A stretch of 64,000 nt of DNA, taken from Oceanobacillus sojae. Its GTDB lineage: Bacteria > Bacillota > Bacilli > Bacillales > Amphibacillaceae. The position numbers were made by a program, and so were the translations under genes. Positions 1 through 8,935 of the stretch are shown here, one piece after another. The notes under the pieces are model-generated. The model was not told the DNA's origin. It saw nothing but the letters and a program-made list of their open reading frames with translations, and did no database searches. Positions within the stretch are counted from its first letter, which is position 1, and the number at the start of each line of letters is the position of its first letter. Location: NCBI RefSeq assembly GCF_900162665.1, contig NZ_LT727812.1, positions 638,865 through 702,864 of the forward strand. Reading direction: 5' to 3'.

Positions 1-30
1 CCGGTACCGAAATAGTAATATTTATCACTT

Positions 31-80
31 TAATAGAAAAAGAAGCCAGATCAGCATAATAGACGAACATGGCTTCTAAT
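31..80 (-). terminator. Intrinsic terminator after the solute-binding gene
   Basis: On the minus strand AGAAGCCA (77-70) pairs with TGGCTTCT (48-41), followed by a T-rich tract. It lies 12 bases past the stop of the binding-protein gene, so no permease gene is likely to follow in the same transcript. Confidence 0.75.
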
Positions 81-88
81 TCTCTTAT

Positions 89-1690
89 TTATTGGTTCTT
101 CCAGGCTCCCCAGAATCTTGGCCCAACCCATGTTTCTTCTAATTGAACCTGTTCTCCTTTAATATCAAGCCTTGTTTCATTAGCCACTTTAATAAATGGA
201 AGCTCTTCCCATACGGTTTGATTCATTTCTGATAAAATATCTAATCTTGCTTCATCGTCAGAAGCTACCGCCCAGTCATCAATCAATCCTCTCCAGCGCT
301 CACTGTCATACCAGCCGCTGCTGTTGGTATCATTGACAAGCATACCAAGTTCGTTCGGAGAGAATCGTGTGGACCAGCCGACAACGACAATATCCCAATT
401 TGCCGGGTCGGACCACTGCTCTAAATAGGTCGCCCATTCCAGCGGTACGATTTCAATCGTAAATCCAACTTCCTCTAACTGCTGCTTCATCACCTGTGAA
501 ATTCGTTTATATGTCTCTGAGTCATTAGAATGCATTATTTTAAGTGACTCTCCATTATAATCAGATTCCTCTAATAATTCTTTAGCCTGCTCCGGATCAT
601 AATTTAAATAATTCTCTGTACCTTCTTCAGAATAAAGTTTCGTCTGCTCTGGATCAAACAGTGCACCGTCAAAGGAATAGAAATCGCTGTTGCCATAAGT
701 AGCTTCTGCAATCGCTTCTTTATCTAATGCCAGATTTAAGGCTTCTCTCACTTTAATATCGTCAAACGGCGGCTCTGATTTATCCGGTGTGATTGTAGAA
801 TATCCATTGATATAGCTGACTGGATCAATTGAAGGATCCGTTTCTACCACATCATATAGATCATTCGGAATGGATAAAGCATAGTCATATAAATCTGTCT
901 TAATACCGTTAATGGCAACCTGCGGATCTTTTACAATCTGAAAATCCAGCTCATCAAAATATGCAACCTTTTCCCCTGTCAATCCTCCTAAATCAGTTTC
1001 ATCACGCGCAGCATAATCTTCAAATTTAGTTAAAACAATTTCACTGCCACGGTTCCAATTATCAAATTGATAAGGACCTGTTCCTATTAACTGTTTCGGT
1101 GTTAATGGCTGTTCTCCTGCTTCTTCAGCAATTTCTTCAGGAATAATCATCAAGGCATTTTTTGGTGCAGCCATATCAGATAAAAAGGCGTTATATACTT
1201 CTGACAATTGAATTTCAATTGTTTTATCATCTACTTTTGTAACGGATTCTATGAATCTGTCAGACTCTTTCCCGACTGATGAAACGGTTCTCCATCTGTC
1301 TAAAGATGCAATTACATCTTCTACAGTTACATCAGAACCATCATGAAATTTCACACCATCTCTTAATGTAATCGTATAAAGTGTTTCATCATCGCTTACT
1401 GTAAAATCCTCTGCAATCATCGGCTGTACCTGATAATCATTGTCCAGGGCAAGCAACGGTTCAAAAATATGCCAAGCAATATCTCGGGTGGGTGTAGCTC
1501 CTGTTGCCATCCAATCAAGCGTATCCGGTTCAGAAGGATAGGCAACCGTTAATGTTCCACCCTCCACAGGGTCCCCTGCCGGCTCACTATTATCTCCTGC
1601 TCCACCTGCTGACTGATCCTGGTTTCCGCAGGCAGCTAAAATGAATATTGTAAAAATTGAAATTAATAATAAAGTAAAACGCTTCTTCAT
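89..1690 (-). CDS. Family 5 extracellular solute-binding lipoprotein (peptide/nickel ABC type)
   Basis: This 533-residue protein would capture oligopeptides or related ligands outside the membrane for an ABC importer. A lipoprotein signal peptide ends in LAAC with Cys21 as the lipid site. A mature SBP_bac_5 fold follows, with the typical TLTVAYPSEPDTLDW beginning and the motif ALNLALDKEAIA near residue 320. Length matches the family. The ATG is preceded by GAGGAG at good spacing. It lies 57 bases after the M20 amidohydrolase and is probably co-transcribed with it. No permease or ATPase genes are adjacent, so it may work with a transporter encoded elsewhere. The ligand cannot be told from sequence; the neighbouring hydrolases suggest peptides or N-acylated amino acids. 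Confidence 0.88.
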   Translation of the reverse strand: MKKRFTLLLISIFTIFILAACGNQDQSAGGAGDNSEPAGDPVEGGTLTVAYPSEPDTLDWMATGATPTRDIAWHIFEPLLALDNDYQVQPMIAEDFTVSDDETLYTITLRDGVKFHDGSDVTVEDVIASLDRWRTVSSVGKESDRFIESVTKVDDKTIEIQLSEVYNAFLSDMAAPKNALMIIPEEIAEEAGEQPLTPKQLIGTGPYQFDNWNRGSEIVLTKFEDYAARDETDLGGLTGEKVAYFDELDFQIVKDPQVAINGIKTDLYDYALSIPNDLYDVVETDPSIDPVSYINGYSTITPDKSEPPFDDIKVREALNLALDKEAIAEATYGNSDFYSFDGALFDPEQTKLYSEEGTENYLNYDPEQAKELLEESDYNGESLKIMHSNDSETYKRISQVMKQQLEEVGFTIEIVPLEWATYLEQWSDPANWDIVVVGWSTRFSPNELGMLVNDTNSSGWYDSERWRGLIDDWAVASDDEARLDILSEMNQTVWEELPFIKVANETRLDIKGEQVQLEETWVGPRFWGAWKNQ

Positions 1691-1747
1691 TCTGCATTTC
1701 TCCTCGTTGTAGATTAATTTTTTGCCACCTGGCTAATGCGTTTCTTT

Positions 1748-2941
1748 TTAAAATAAATAATGACTAATAATGGACACAAACGATTTTTCAATATTTACTA
1801 ATGCACGCTCATCAATATCGAATCTGGGATGATGATGCGGATAGTGTGTTGCTTCATCCTCGTTTTGTGAACCGACGCGGAAGTAGGTTCCGGGTTTTGC
1901 TTCCAGAAAATAAGAAAAGTCTTCCGCTCCCATTGTTGGAGAAAACTCGACAACATTATCCTCTTCAAAAGCTTCTTTAAAAAGCTCTCTGGCTAAATCG
2001 GTTTCTTTTTTATGATTAAATAATGCCGGATATCCTCTTAGATAATCGAGTTGATAGGTTGCATGAAATGCACTCGTAATTCCATCTAAAATCGAACGAA
2101 CTTCTGCTTCCACTTTATCCCGAACGTCTGGGTCAAAAGTACGGACTGTTCCTTCAATACGGGCAGTGTCTGGTATTACATTAAAAGCGTTTCCTGCTTG
2201 AAAAACACCGATTGTGACAACTGCTGATTTCAGCGGATCAATTTGCCGGCTGACAATTTTTTGTAAAGCTTCGACAATACTTGTGCCAATCACAAGTGAA
2301 TCCCTCGTCTGATGCGGACGGGCTCCATGGCCGCCATGACCTTTAATGTCGATAGCAAATTTATCTACCGCCGCCATTTGATAGCCTTCTCCTACGCCTA
2401 CTTTCCCAATTGGAATATCTGAAGCCAAATGTGCTCCAAAAACATAATCTACGTCGTCTAAAATCCCTTCTTCAATCATAAATTTAGCTCCGCCCGGGGG
2501 AGTTTCCTCAGCCGGCTGGAAGACAAAAACAATGCTGCCTTTTAAATTTTCTTTATATTTGCTGACTACTTTCGCTACACCCAGGAGAGCAGCTGTATGC
2601 CCATCATGCCCGCAAGCATGCATCACCCCCGGATTGGTAGACTTGTATGGGGTTTCTTTTTCATCATTAATCGGCAGTGCATCAAAATCTGCCCGTAATG
2701 CAATTTTCTTTCCAGGCTCTTTACCTTCCAAAACACTAATTAAACCATGGCCGCCGATGTTTTTTTGAACCTCTAGTCCAAAGCTTTTTAATTTTTCTTC
2801 AATGTACGCTGCTGTATGTACTTCCTGAAAAGATAATTCAGGATGCTGATGCATGTATCTTCTCCAGCCCCTTACTTCTTCAAATGACTGATCAATTTTC
2901 TCAAAAATGGAATCCATTGTTTTTTCTTTAATATTACGCAT
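1748..2941 (-). CDS. M20D-family amidohydrolase (N-acyl amino acid / IAA-amino acid hydrolase type)
   Basis: A cytoplasmic, metal-dependent amidohydrolase of about 397 residues. The binuclear metal motif MHACGHDGHTAALLG lies near residue 105, a PAEETPPGG segment near 145, and GAEDFSYF near 345. A dimerisation domain is inserted between these, as usual for M20 peptidases. Family members remove the acyl group from N-acyl amino acids or hydrolyse aminoacyl conjugates. An upstream in-frame GTG (2956) exists, but the ATG at 2941 has AGG nine bases ahead and is preferred; another ATG at 2917 has a weak site. The gene precedes the peptide-binding lipoprotein, suggesting uptake and cleavage of the same class of compound. 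Substrate specificity is inference. Confidence 0.87.
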   Translation of the reverse strand: MRNIKEKTMDSIFEKIDQSFEEVRGWRRYMHQHPELSFQEVHTAAYIEEKLKSFGLEVQKNIGGHGLISVLEGKEPGKKIALRADFDALPINDEKETPYKSTNPGVMHACGHDGHTAALLGVAKVVSKYKENLKGSIVFVFQPAEETPPGGAKFMIEEGILDDVDYVFGAHLASDIPIGKVGVGEGYQMAAVDKFAIDIKGHGGHGARPHQTRDSLVIGTSIVEALQKIVSRQIDPLKSAVVTIGVFQAGNAFNVIPDTARIEGTVRTFDPDVRDKVEAEVRSILDGITSAFHATYQLDYLRGYPALFNHKKETDLARELFKEAFEEDNVVEFSPTMGAEDFSYFLEAKPGTYFRVGSQNEDEATHYPHHHPRFDIDERALVNIEKSFVSIISHYLF

Positions 2942-3078
2942 TCTCCCATCCCTCACTTACTTTCCGATTTTATATGTCTGTTTGTTTTCACCTTTGTAAA
3001 TAACTAAATTGATGAAATTTTATATTAGTTTAAACTCATTATTCCTAGTTGTCAACTAGGTTTAGAAAGATTATATGT

Positions 3079-3126
3079 AAAAAAAGAAGAAGTTGTGCCT
3101 AAAAAGACATAACTTCTTCTAAAAAA
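3079..3126 (-). terminator. Terminator between the C45 hydrolase and the M20 gene
   Basis: AGAAGAAGTT (3085-3094) pairs with AACTTCTTCT (3111-3120), flanked by A and T runs, so it can act in either direction. It separates the C45 gene from the M20/binding-protein transcript. Confidence 0.75.
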
Positions 3127-4197
3127 CTATTTATTTCCCTTAAACCAATCCGCTTTTTCCATATGGGCAAATGGAATTACTGTGTCTATGGTTCCTGTGA
3201 TTTCAGAAACAGGAAAGTCCTCTCCATTCAACCAGGCAGCAAAATCAAATTTCACAGGCTGCTGGTCACCGCCGAGAGCAAGCCATGCTTCTAATTTTGA
3301 TGGGAAATATGCAGAGGTATGTATTGTTCCTGCCCATTGACCGTACAGTTTGGAAAACACACCATTCTCTGTTCCATTTAATAATTGAAAAGCATCTTCT
3401 CCACGAAGAGAACTTGATTGATTACTTTCCATAATTTCCAGTCGTCTTTTAGAATCCTTCAGATAATGGCGGTTTTCCTCCTTCATTATTTGAAAATGAT
3501 TCGTACAGGCCTCGCCCTTCCTTATCTCAATATTTCTTGGTGAGGCTTCCACAATGGTTGAATCCGTATGATTTTTATCAAACAATACATAACTAAATGA
3601 TCCTCGATGAGGTATATTCTTTAGTAATAAAACAGCTTCATCAATATTAGCGCAAGTTTCTAAAATAATTCTTCCAATCATATGACAGACAAAACCATCT
3701 CCAGGCCGTTTACGATGCATAAAAGTATATCCCATCGCCAAGCCTTTTTCGTTCATCCCATCACATCTTCCCGTTACTTTCTGCGTAACGCCTGTCACTG
3801 CATAGCCTGAATCAGTGGGCTGAAACACCGAATAAAAACCATCATATGTTTTAGGATGATAATCATAATTACGGATCAAATAATCCTTTCCCGTTAAAAT
3901 CGAACACCCTGAACGATTCAATTTAACCCGATATCCTCCGAATTCCAGCAAAACTCTCTCCATCGGCCATTCAAGCGCTTCTGCAAAACCAGATAACTCC
4001 TCCCATATTGCTGGAGCTATTTCTTGAAAAATCCGTTTTGTTTCATTGATATCAATAGAAAATAAAGGTTTTCTTACCTTCCATTGATTGGCGCGATTCT
4101 TTAATAAGATTTGATTTTTCACTAAAGTACCTTGATGATAACCGAATTCATAATGTGTTCCCCGAAATTGAATGACATTTGTTGATATTTTTTTCAA
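3127..4197 (-). CDS. C45-family peptidase / acyl-CoA:6-APA acyltransferase-like Ntn hydrolase
   Basis: About 356 residues. The motif SGCSIL near residue 98 carries the Cys expected to become the N-terminal nucleophile after self-cleavage. It is followed by the RNYDYHP and RCDGMNEKGLAMGY segments typical of the C45 (AAT-like) group. Such enzymes cleave or transfer acyl groups on amides. The longest frame starts at a TTG at 4221, but AGGGGAG lies inside it, directly ahead of a second TTG at 4197, which I choose as start. No signal peptide is visible. A terminator isolates it from the M20 gene downstream, yet both are predicted amidases, which suggests a shared theme of acylated-amino-acid breakdown. 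Exact substrate unknown. Confidence 0.8.
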   Translation of the reverse strand: MKKISTNVIQFRGTHYEFGYHQGTLVKNQILLKNRANQWKVRKPLFSIDINETKRIFQEIAPAIWEELSGFAEALEWPMERVLLEFGGYRVKLNRSGCSILTGKDYLIRNYDYHPKTYDGFYSVFQPTDSGYAVTGVTQKVTGRCDGMNEKGLAMGYTFMHRKRPGDGFVCHMIGRIILETCANIDEAVLLLKNIPHRGSFSYVLFDKNHTDSTIVEASPRNIEIRKGEACTNHFQIMKEENRHYLKDSKRRLEIMESNQSSSLRGEDAFQLLNGTENGVFSKLYGQWAGTIHTSAYFPSKLEAWLALGGDQQPVKFDFAAWLNGEDFPVSEITGTIDTVIPFAHMEKADWFKGNK

Positions 4198-4502
4198 ACT
4201 GGCTCCCCTCTCACACTTCAATCATTCATAAGTCTCATTTCTATATACATTAAGTGTACAGAGCATAATCAGGAAAAGAAATGATTTTGCTTATTTTATT
4301 ATCTTCCGAAAACATACCAGCCGATTAAAAAGCCTGGCTTCTAATTACTACATGTTAATACTATTTCCGTATTCCTTCTTCCAGTCTGTTCCGTGTTCTG
4401 CTATATATTTTTAACCCATTTCACACGAATAAAAAAAGTATAGTAATGGGGCTTCACCGACTCTGCGTGAAAGAATATATTGGTTTGGAAGACTGTGTTT
4501 TT
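4198..4502. other. Intergenic region, 305 bases
   Basis: This holds the promoter side of the C45 gene and, from about 4440, what may be the out-of-frame continuation of the decayed glycosyltransferase. No intact gene or RNA is recognisable. Confidence 0.5.
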
Positions 4503-4957
4503 TCACAAATGCTTTTGTTTGCAATATTTATAATAAATAACCGACTTCTGATACAATCCGTGATCTTTTAATTCATTTGCATAATAAAATAAGTCTCTGA
4601 GGCTGAATTCTTCTTCCCTCTCCGATCTTTTTTCATAAATTATTAAATTACGGTCATTTGCTGTATTCACAACAGATTTCTCAGACTGACGGTGTGTTAC
4701 AGAAATATCTGATGAAATAATATTTCCAGACATCTCTAAATACTCATGAACCGGTCCAATCCATTTAAAGTTCCTGTCACGTTTTACCAGACAATTCCTC
4801 CGATAACTGAAAGCCCGGTTACCAAATTCATCAAAAGCAATATGATACAGCATCGAAACAGAATCTATCGAACCATCCAACTCTCCTTTCAGCTTTTTAA
4901 ATTTTTCTGACCCTTTTCTTCATTTTTTACAATCATACAAAGGCTTACTTTTATCAT
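4503..4957 (-). pseudogene. Decayed GT2 glycosyltransferase with internal deletion and lost C-terminus
   Basis: The only long open stretch (125 codons) lacks a normal beginning. It matches the middle of GT2 enzymes with a TPR tail: DSVSMLYHIAFDEFGN, YRRNCLVKRD, WIGPVHEYLE and RDLFYYANELKDHGLY. Just upstream, in another frame, an ATG at 4957 begins the classical N-terminal motif SLCMIVKNEE, which runs into a stop after 22 codons. The catalytic GT-A core between these pieces (about 90 residues expected from the family pattern) is missing and the frame shifts at the join. The C-terminal TPR part is also absent. I infer a deletion plus frameshift in a once complete gene of the neighbouring glycan cluster. 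Confidence 0.75.
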
Positions 4958-5155
4958 ATCTACACCACCAATACACAAGATATAATAATATATGTTACCT
5001 CGGTATTATCTGAAACGAAGAAATGAAAAATGGTTGTATGAACCTTTTCAGATCAATTATCAAAAATATTTAATGAAAGATTCACCGTTCCGGATAAAAA
5101 TAGAATGACTTCATATATATAAATAGAAACATTATAAAAGAACGGAGGCATTCTA

Positions 5156-6439
5156 TTGAAGGATATTACTGCGATTCTCATTCTTTATCCTGATGCGGCA
5201 GCAATTCATAAAGCTTTAGAATCTTTAAAAAGGATCGACTCCAGATTACATTCTGTTATTGTTCTCCATGGAAAGGATATGTCTTTAACAATAGCTTCTG
5301 ACTATACTCATTTTAAACAAATTCAATCGATTATAGTAAAAGAAAATGACCCCGGGAAAACATTGAATGATATAATCCAAAAAATCAACAGTTCCTATGT
5401 ATTATTTCTTCATGATACAGATTATCTTTCTCCTGCTATTCAAGCCCGTTCCCTTCACCTTATTCAATCAGATTCATTTTTAACAACCACCTTTCATAAT
5501 CGAAACATTACTGTTCAACGCCCATTGCTTGTGTCTGCCACTTTTCTTAAAAAGCAGCAATTCCTGTTAAACTCCCAGCTCCCGTTTAAGGAGGCTCTTC
5601 TTCCTGCCTGGCTTTCCGATAAATCAAGTTCAGAGAAGCTCTGTAAAGAAGGTCTGGTGTTGCAGTCAAGAAGGAACAGCTCTGCCACAACACTGGAAAA
5701 ACAAAAATTTATGCAGAAGTATCAGTTGAATAAAATCAAAACGACAAATCTCAGCCTCTCTATTCTCATTTCGAACTTTAATATGGAGCAATATGTAGAA
5801 ACAGCAATTGCATCTTGCCTGCTTCAGAATGAACTGCCGGAACAGGTACTAATTATAAATGACGGATCAACTGATAACTCTTCAAATCGACTTAACCGGT
5901 GGGACGATGGAAACCTGGTGAGGATTTTTGAAAAAGAGAACGAGGGAAAGGCAATCGCTTTAAATCATTTATTACCTTACGTTACATCTGATTTCATCTT
6001 AGAACTTGACGCTGACGATTGGCTGGATCCTGATGCTGTTTCTGTTATCAAAGAACTCTTGGCTGACCTCCCTCTGCATACAGCTGTACTATACGGGAAT
6101 CTTCGAAAGTGGAAGCAATTAAAAGAGGATATTCTTTTTAAAGGCATAGCCAAAGGGAAAATTATCAATGGTAAAGCGGACATACTCTCCTATCGCCTTC
6201 CCCTGGGTCCAAGAATATACCTTACTTCTGCTTTAAAAAAAATCGGCGGCTTTCCCGTGATTGCATTTAAAGATGGAAGGCTTTATGAAGATGTCAGTGT
6301 GTTAAATCAGCTAATCAAGTATGGCCGTTTCCAATATCATGACTTTACAGTATATAATGTACGAGAACATAAGGAGAGTATCACCAAAACTAATCGTCCG
6401 GAATGGAATGAATTCTTGAAATCAATTAAGGAACCATAA
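5156..6439 (+). CDS. Two-module GT2-family glycosyltransferase
   Basis: A protein of 427 residues. Residues about 200-420 form a GT2 GT-A domain: LSILISNFNMEQYVETAIAS, then INDGSTDNS, NEGKAIALN and the nucleotide/metal motif LELDADDWLDPDA. Residues 1-195 look like a second, degenerate GT-A module in which FLHDTDYLSP takes the place of the DxD region; the usual DGSTD segment is not visible. TTG is the start, eight bases after GGAGG. It lies between the decayed GT2 and a convergent GT61 gene. I infer a role in building a surface polysaccharide; sugar and acceptor are unknown. Confidence 0.85.
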   Translation: MKDITAILILYPDAAAIHKALESLKRIDSRLHSVIVLHGKDMSLTIASDYTHFKQIQSIIVKENDPGKTLNDIIQKINSSYVLFLHDTDYLSPAIQARSLHLIQSDSFLTTTFHNRNITVQRPLLVSATFLKKQQFLLNSQLPFKEALLPAWLSDKSSSEKLCKEGLVLQSRRNSSATTLEKQKFMQKYQLNKIKTTNLSLSILISNFNMEQYVETAIASCLLQNELPEQVLIINDGSTDNSSNRLNRWDDGNLVRIFEKENEGKAIALNHLLPYVTSDFILELDADDWLDPDAVSVIKELLADLPLHTAVLYGNLRKWKQLKEDILFKGIAKGKIINGKADILSYRLPLGPRIYLTSALKKIGGFPVIAFKDGRLYEDVSVLNQLIKYGRFQYHDFTVYNVREHKESITKTNRPEWNEFLKSIKEP

Positions 6440-6466
6440 ATAATAATGCTGCTGTACACTATCCCA

Positions 6467-6512
6467 TTTTCAAAAATTCAGATGCTTCTTTGAGCACCTG
6501 AATTTTTGAAAT
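6467..6512. terminator. Bidirectional terminator between convergent glycosyltransferases
   Basis: TTCAAAAATTCAG (6469-6481) pairs with CTGAATTTTTGAA (6498-6510). It lies between the two convergent stops and can serve both strands, although the T-tract is part of the stem. Confidence 0.6.
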
Positions 6513-6520
6513 AATCCAGA

Positions 6521-7621
6521 CTAATCTATCCCTTCCTTCTCCAGGATCTCCGATATTTTTTTCACATCCACTACAAGGTTTTGGGTGACTTCATGCTTTG
6601 TAGATACAGGGTTAGCCTTTCTGCACTTCAAAAAACGATAATCCAAATCCAGATATTGTCCAATTTTTACGAATTCGTCCGACGTAGATGTGAATAACTG
6701 AATGATTTTTGTTCCAGGCTGACAGAACATTAAATTGGCGAACCCGGCACCGTTTGTACTTATAATTACCTTTGCTGAAGCAAAAATATTAATTTGTTCC
6801 TCCACAGTTAAGGTACTTAATACAATTTTTTTAAATCCTTTCTTAGTTAATAGCTCCATGAGTTTTCCTTCATTGGCAACTTTTCTCCACGAAGCATCTT
6901 CACGGCTGATATAGATTCGATCATAGTGATTGGCGGTTACATTGCGATTTTCCTTCAAAAATGAGCTACGCAGGAATTCAATTGTCCATTTCACACAGGT
7001 GCCTGCGTTAAATGGTACAGATGGCAAAATCAATTGGTCGGCTTTTACACGCTCTCCCGGCATAAGCTGTAAAATTTTATCCTCAGGGATTCCAAGCATT
7101 TTAATTGTTTCCTGCTGAAATGGCAATGTTAAAGGAGGCAGAACATATTTATCTATCTTAAATCCGCTGAGCTGCAGTAAATGATAACGTCCCAATGTAT
7201 CATGCAGCCAGTGCCAGTAATTGGTATGCCCGGCCCAGGCCAGAACCCCTAATGTTCCTTTAAAAGAGGAAGCAGAAGGGATAGTTTTGGCTGCGATCTT
7301 CTCGAAATAATTCCAATATAAATGAAAAACCATATCGCGATAGTATGTGTGGTCAGGTGCTAGTGCATAAACCATACCTTCCCCTTTATCACACATCCAT
7401 ATGCTCCCTTTTTCTATCTTCGCTACATAGGATTTATCAAACTTGTGAGTTTCTCCAAACTTTGGCGGCTTTACCCAATCAACCCATTCCGGCAGATCCC
7501 CTTTGGGAAGTGTATATGTTACTGTTTCATCCGTATAGAATTCTTTGTAAGCATCATGTATATCCGCTTTTGGCGTTGCTTTTTCAATCCAATCCTTTGT
7601 ATGAGTATATAAATCTGACAT
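6521..7621 (-). CDS. GT61-family (DUF563) glycosyltransferase
   Basis: A protein of 366 residues with the GT61 pattern found in capsular polysaccharide enzymes: HTNYWHWLHDTLGRYHLL near 133, then RIYISREDASWRKVANE near 240, and a C-terminal sensor-like block VIISTNGAGFANLMFCQPGT. No membrane segments are seen, so it is probably a cytoplasmic or peripheral glycosyl transfer enzyme. ATG follows GAGGGGATGTATAT. It is divergent from the CapF gene across a 165-base promoter region containing a sigmaK-like site. Members of this family transfer pentoses or GlcNAc in other systems; the sugar here is unknown. Confidence 0.85.
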   Translation of the reverse strand: MSDLYTHTKDWIEKATPKADIHDAYKEFYTDETVTYTLPKGDLPEWVDWVKPPKFGETHKFDKSYVAKIEKGSIWMCDKGEGMVYALAPDHTYYRDMVFHLYWNYFEKIAAKTIPSASSFKGTLGVLAWAGHTNYWHWLHDTLGRYHLLQLSGFKIDKYVLPPLTLPFQQETIKMLGIPEDKILQLMPGERVKADQLILPSVPFNAGTCVKWTIEFLRSSFLKENRNVTANHYDRIYISREDASWRKVANEGKLMELLTKKGFKKIVLSTLTVEEQINIFASAKVIISTNGAGFANLMFCQPGTKIIQLFTSTSDEFVKIGQYLDLDYRFLKCRKANPVSTKHEVTQNLVVDVKKISEILEKEGID

Positions 7622-7672
7622 ATATACATCCCCTCGTTTTCAATTAACAACCTTGCCTATGCCCTATTTTTT

Positions 7673-7700
7673 CACATTTCGCCGGATACTCCATAATATG
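7673..7700 (+). promoter_or_regulatory. sigmaK-like promoter for the capF-sulfotransferase operon
   Basis: CACA (7673-7676), 15 bases, then CATAATATG (7692-7700). The known sigmaK consensus is mACm-N15/16-CATAnnnTA, and only the last base differs. This is a pattern match by eye, not a mapped start. Confidence 0.5.
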
Positions 7701-7720
7701 TAGAAAAGTATTCAAAGGTG
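7692..7720 (-). promoter_or_regulatory. sigmaK-like promoter for the GT61 gene, sharing the -10
   Basis: On the minus strand CACC (7720-7717), 16 bases, then CATATTATG (7700-7692). The -10 is the complement of the -10 on the other strand, because CATAATATG is nearly palindromic. If real, the two divergent genes are switched on together late in the mother cell. Confidence 0.42.
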
Positions 7721-7786
7721 TTGAACAATCGTCTATTCACACCGATTGAGTACAAACATGGGTAATAGAAACTGGAGGTTCATAAC

Positions 7787-8929
7787 ATGATAAACGTAAC
7801 CGTAACCGGTGCAGGGGGATTTATCGGCAAGAATCTGATTGATAGACTGCGCAGGGAAAAAGGAGTCAAGCTCAAACAATATCGTCATGGGGATGACCTG
7901 TCATTACTGCATGCATATTTAAATGATTCGGATATCATCTACCATTTAGCGGGAGTAAACAGACCACAAAATAAGGATGAATTTGAGAGTGTTAATAGAG
8001 GACTTACGGAATCCATAGTCAGCTATTTAATAGATCATCATAAAACCCCAAAAATCGTTTTCGCCTCATCCGCTCAGGCTGCGCATGATAACCCTTATGG
8101 TTTGAGTAAAAAAGCTGCAGAAGATGTTCTTAAAACTTATCGTATGAAGACCGGTGCAGATGTGTGCATTTACCGTTTACCAGGCGTCTTCGGCAAGTGG
8201 TGCAAGCCGCATTATAACTCAGTGGTGGCTACCTTTTGCCAGGAAATTGCTCATGATAAAGATATTGAAATCCATGATGCGGACAAAATGCTTGAGCTCG
8301 TATATATTGATGATGTCATAGATAGTTTTATCCATTGCCTTGAACAGAAAAAGCAGGAAAAGAATCTCTATTATTCTATTCCTCAGACCTTCCATACAAC
8401 GGTGGGCGAGCTGGCCCAAAAACTATACGAAATAAAGAAAGTACGGGAATCTCTGATTATACCTGACCTGTCTGATAAATTAATGAAATATCTGTATACG
8501 ACCTATCTATCTTATTTAGACACTAATAATTTCTCATATGAATTGCCTGTTCATCAGGATGACAGAGGCAGTTTAGTTGAATTAATTAAATCACACCAGG
8601 CCGGGCAGGTTTTTATATCAACCTCACACAAGGGCGTCATAAGAGGAAACCATTACCACCATACAAAGGTAGAGAAATTTTGTGTCCTCAAAGGGGCAGC
8701 AGCCATTAAATTAAGGAAAATGGATTCTGATAAACTGATTACCTATCACGTGACAGATCAGAATATTGAAATTGTAGATATCCCTCCAGGATATACACAC
8801 TCGATTGAAAACGTCACAGACGGTGAGATAATTGTTATGTTTTGGGCAAATGAATTGTTTGATCCGGATAACCCGGATACGATCTATTTGGATGTTCAGC
8901 CAAATGAAGCTGATGAAAAGAAAGGATGA
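7787..8929 (+). CDS. CapF-like bifunctional sugar-nucleotide epimerase/reductase
   Basis: A protein of 380 residues in two parts. Residues 1-240 are an extended SDR domain with the NAD(P) motif GAGGFIGK (8-15) and YGLSKKAAE. Residues about 245-375 are a cupin with DDRGSLVELI, GVIRGNHYHHTKVEKF (metal-binding His) and PPGYTHSIEN. This order is that of Staphylococcus aureus CapF, which acts with CapE and CapG to make UDP-N-acetyl-L-fucosamine. A CapE-like gene lies about 2 kb downstream on the other strand; no CapG (2-epimerase) is visible. ATG follows GGAGG. The stop is seven bases before the sulfotransferase start, so the two are almost certainly one transcript. Confidence 0.87.
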   Translation: MINVTVTGAGGFIGKNLIDRLRREKGVKLKQYRHGDDLSLLHAYLNDSDIIYHLAGVNRPQNKDEFESVNRGLTESIVSYLIDHHKTPKIVFASSAQAAHDNPYGLSKKAAEDVLKTYRMKTGADVCIYRLPGVFGKWCKPHYNSVVATFCQEIAHDKDIEIHDADKMLELVYIDDVIDSFIHCLEQKKQEKNLYYSIPQTFHTTVGELAQKLYEIKKVRESLIIPDLSDKLMKYLYTTYLSYLDTNNFSYELPVHQDDRGSLVELIKSHQAGQVFISTSHKGVIRGNHYHHTKVEKFCVLKGAAAIKLRKMDSDKLITYHVTDQNIEIVDIPPGYTHSIENVTDGEIIVMFWANELFDPDNPDTIYLDVQPNEADEKKG

Positions 8930-8935
8930 TACCAC

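Noticed and set aside
5101-5150. sigmaE/K promoter ahead of the GT2 gene
   Set aside because: CATATATAT is present but matches neither consensus well, and no correctly spaced -35 was found.
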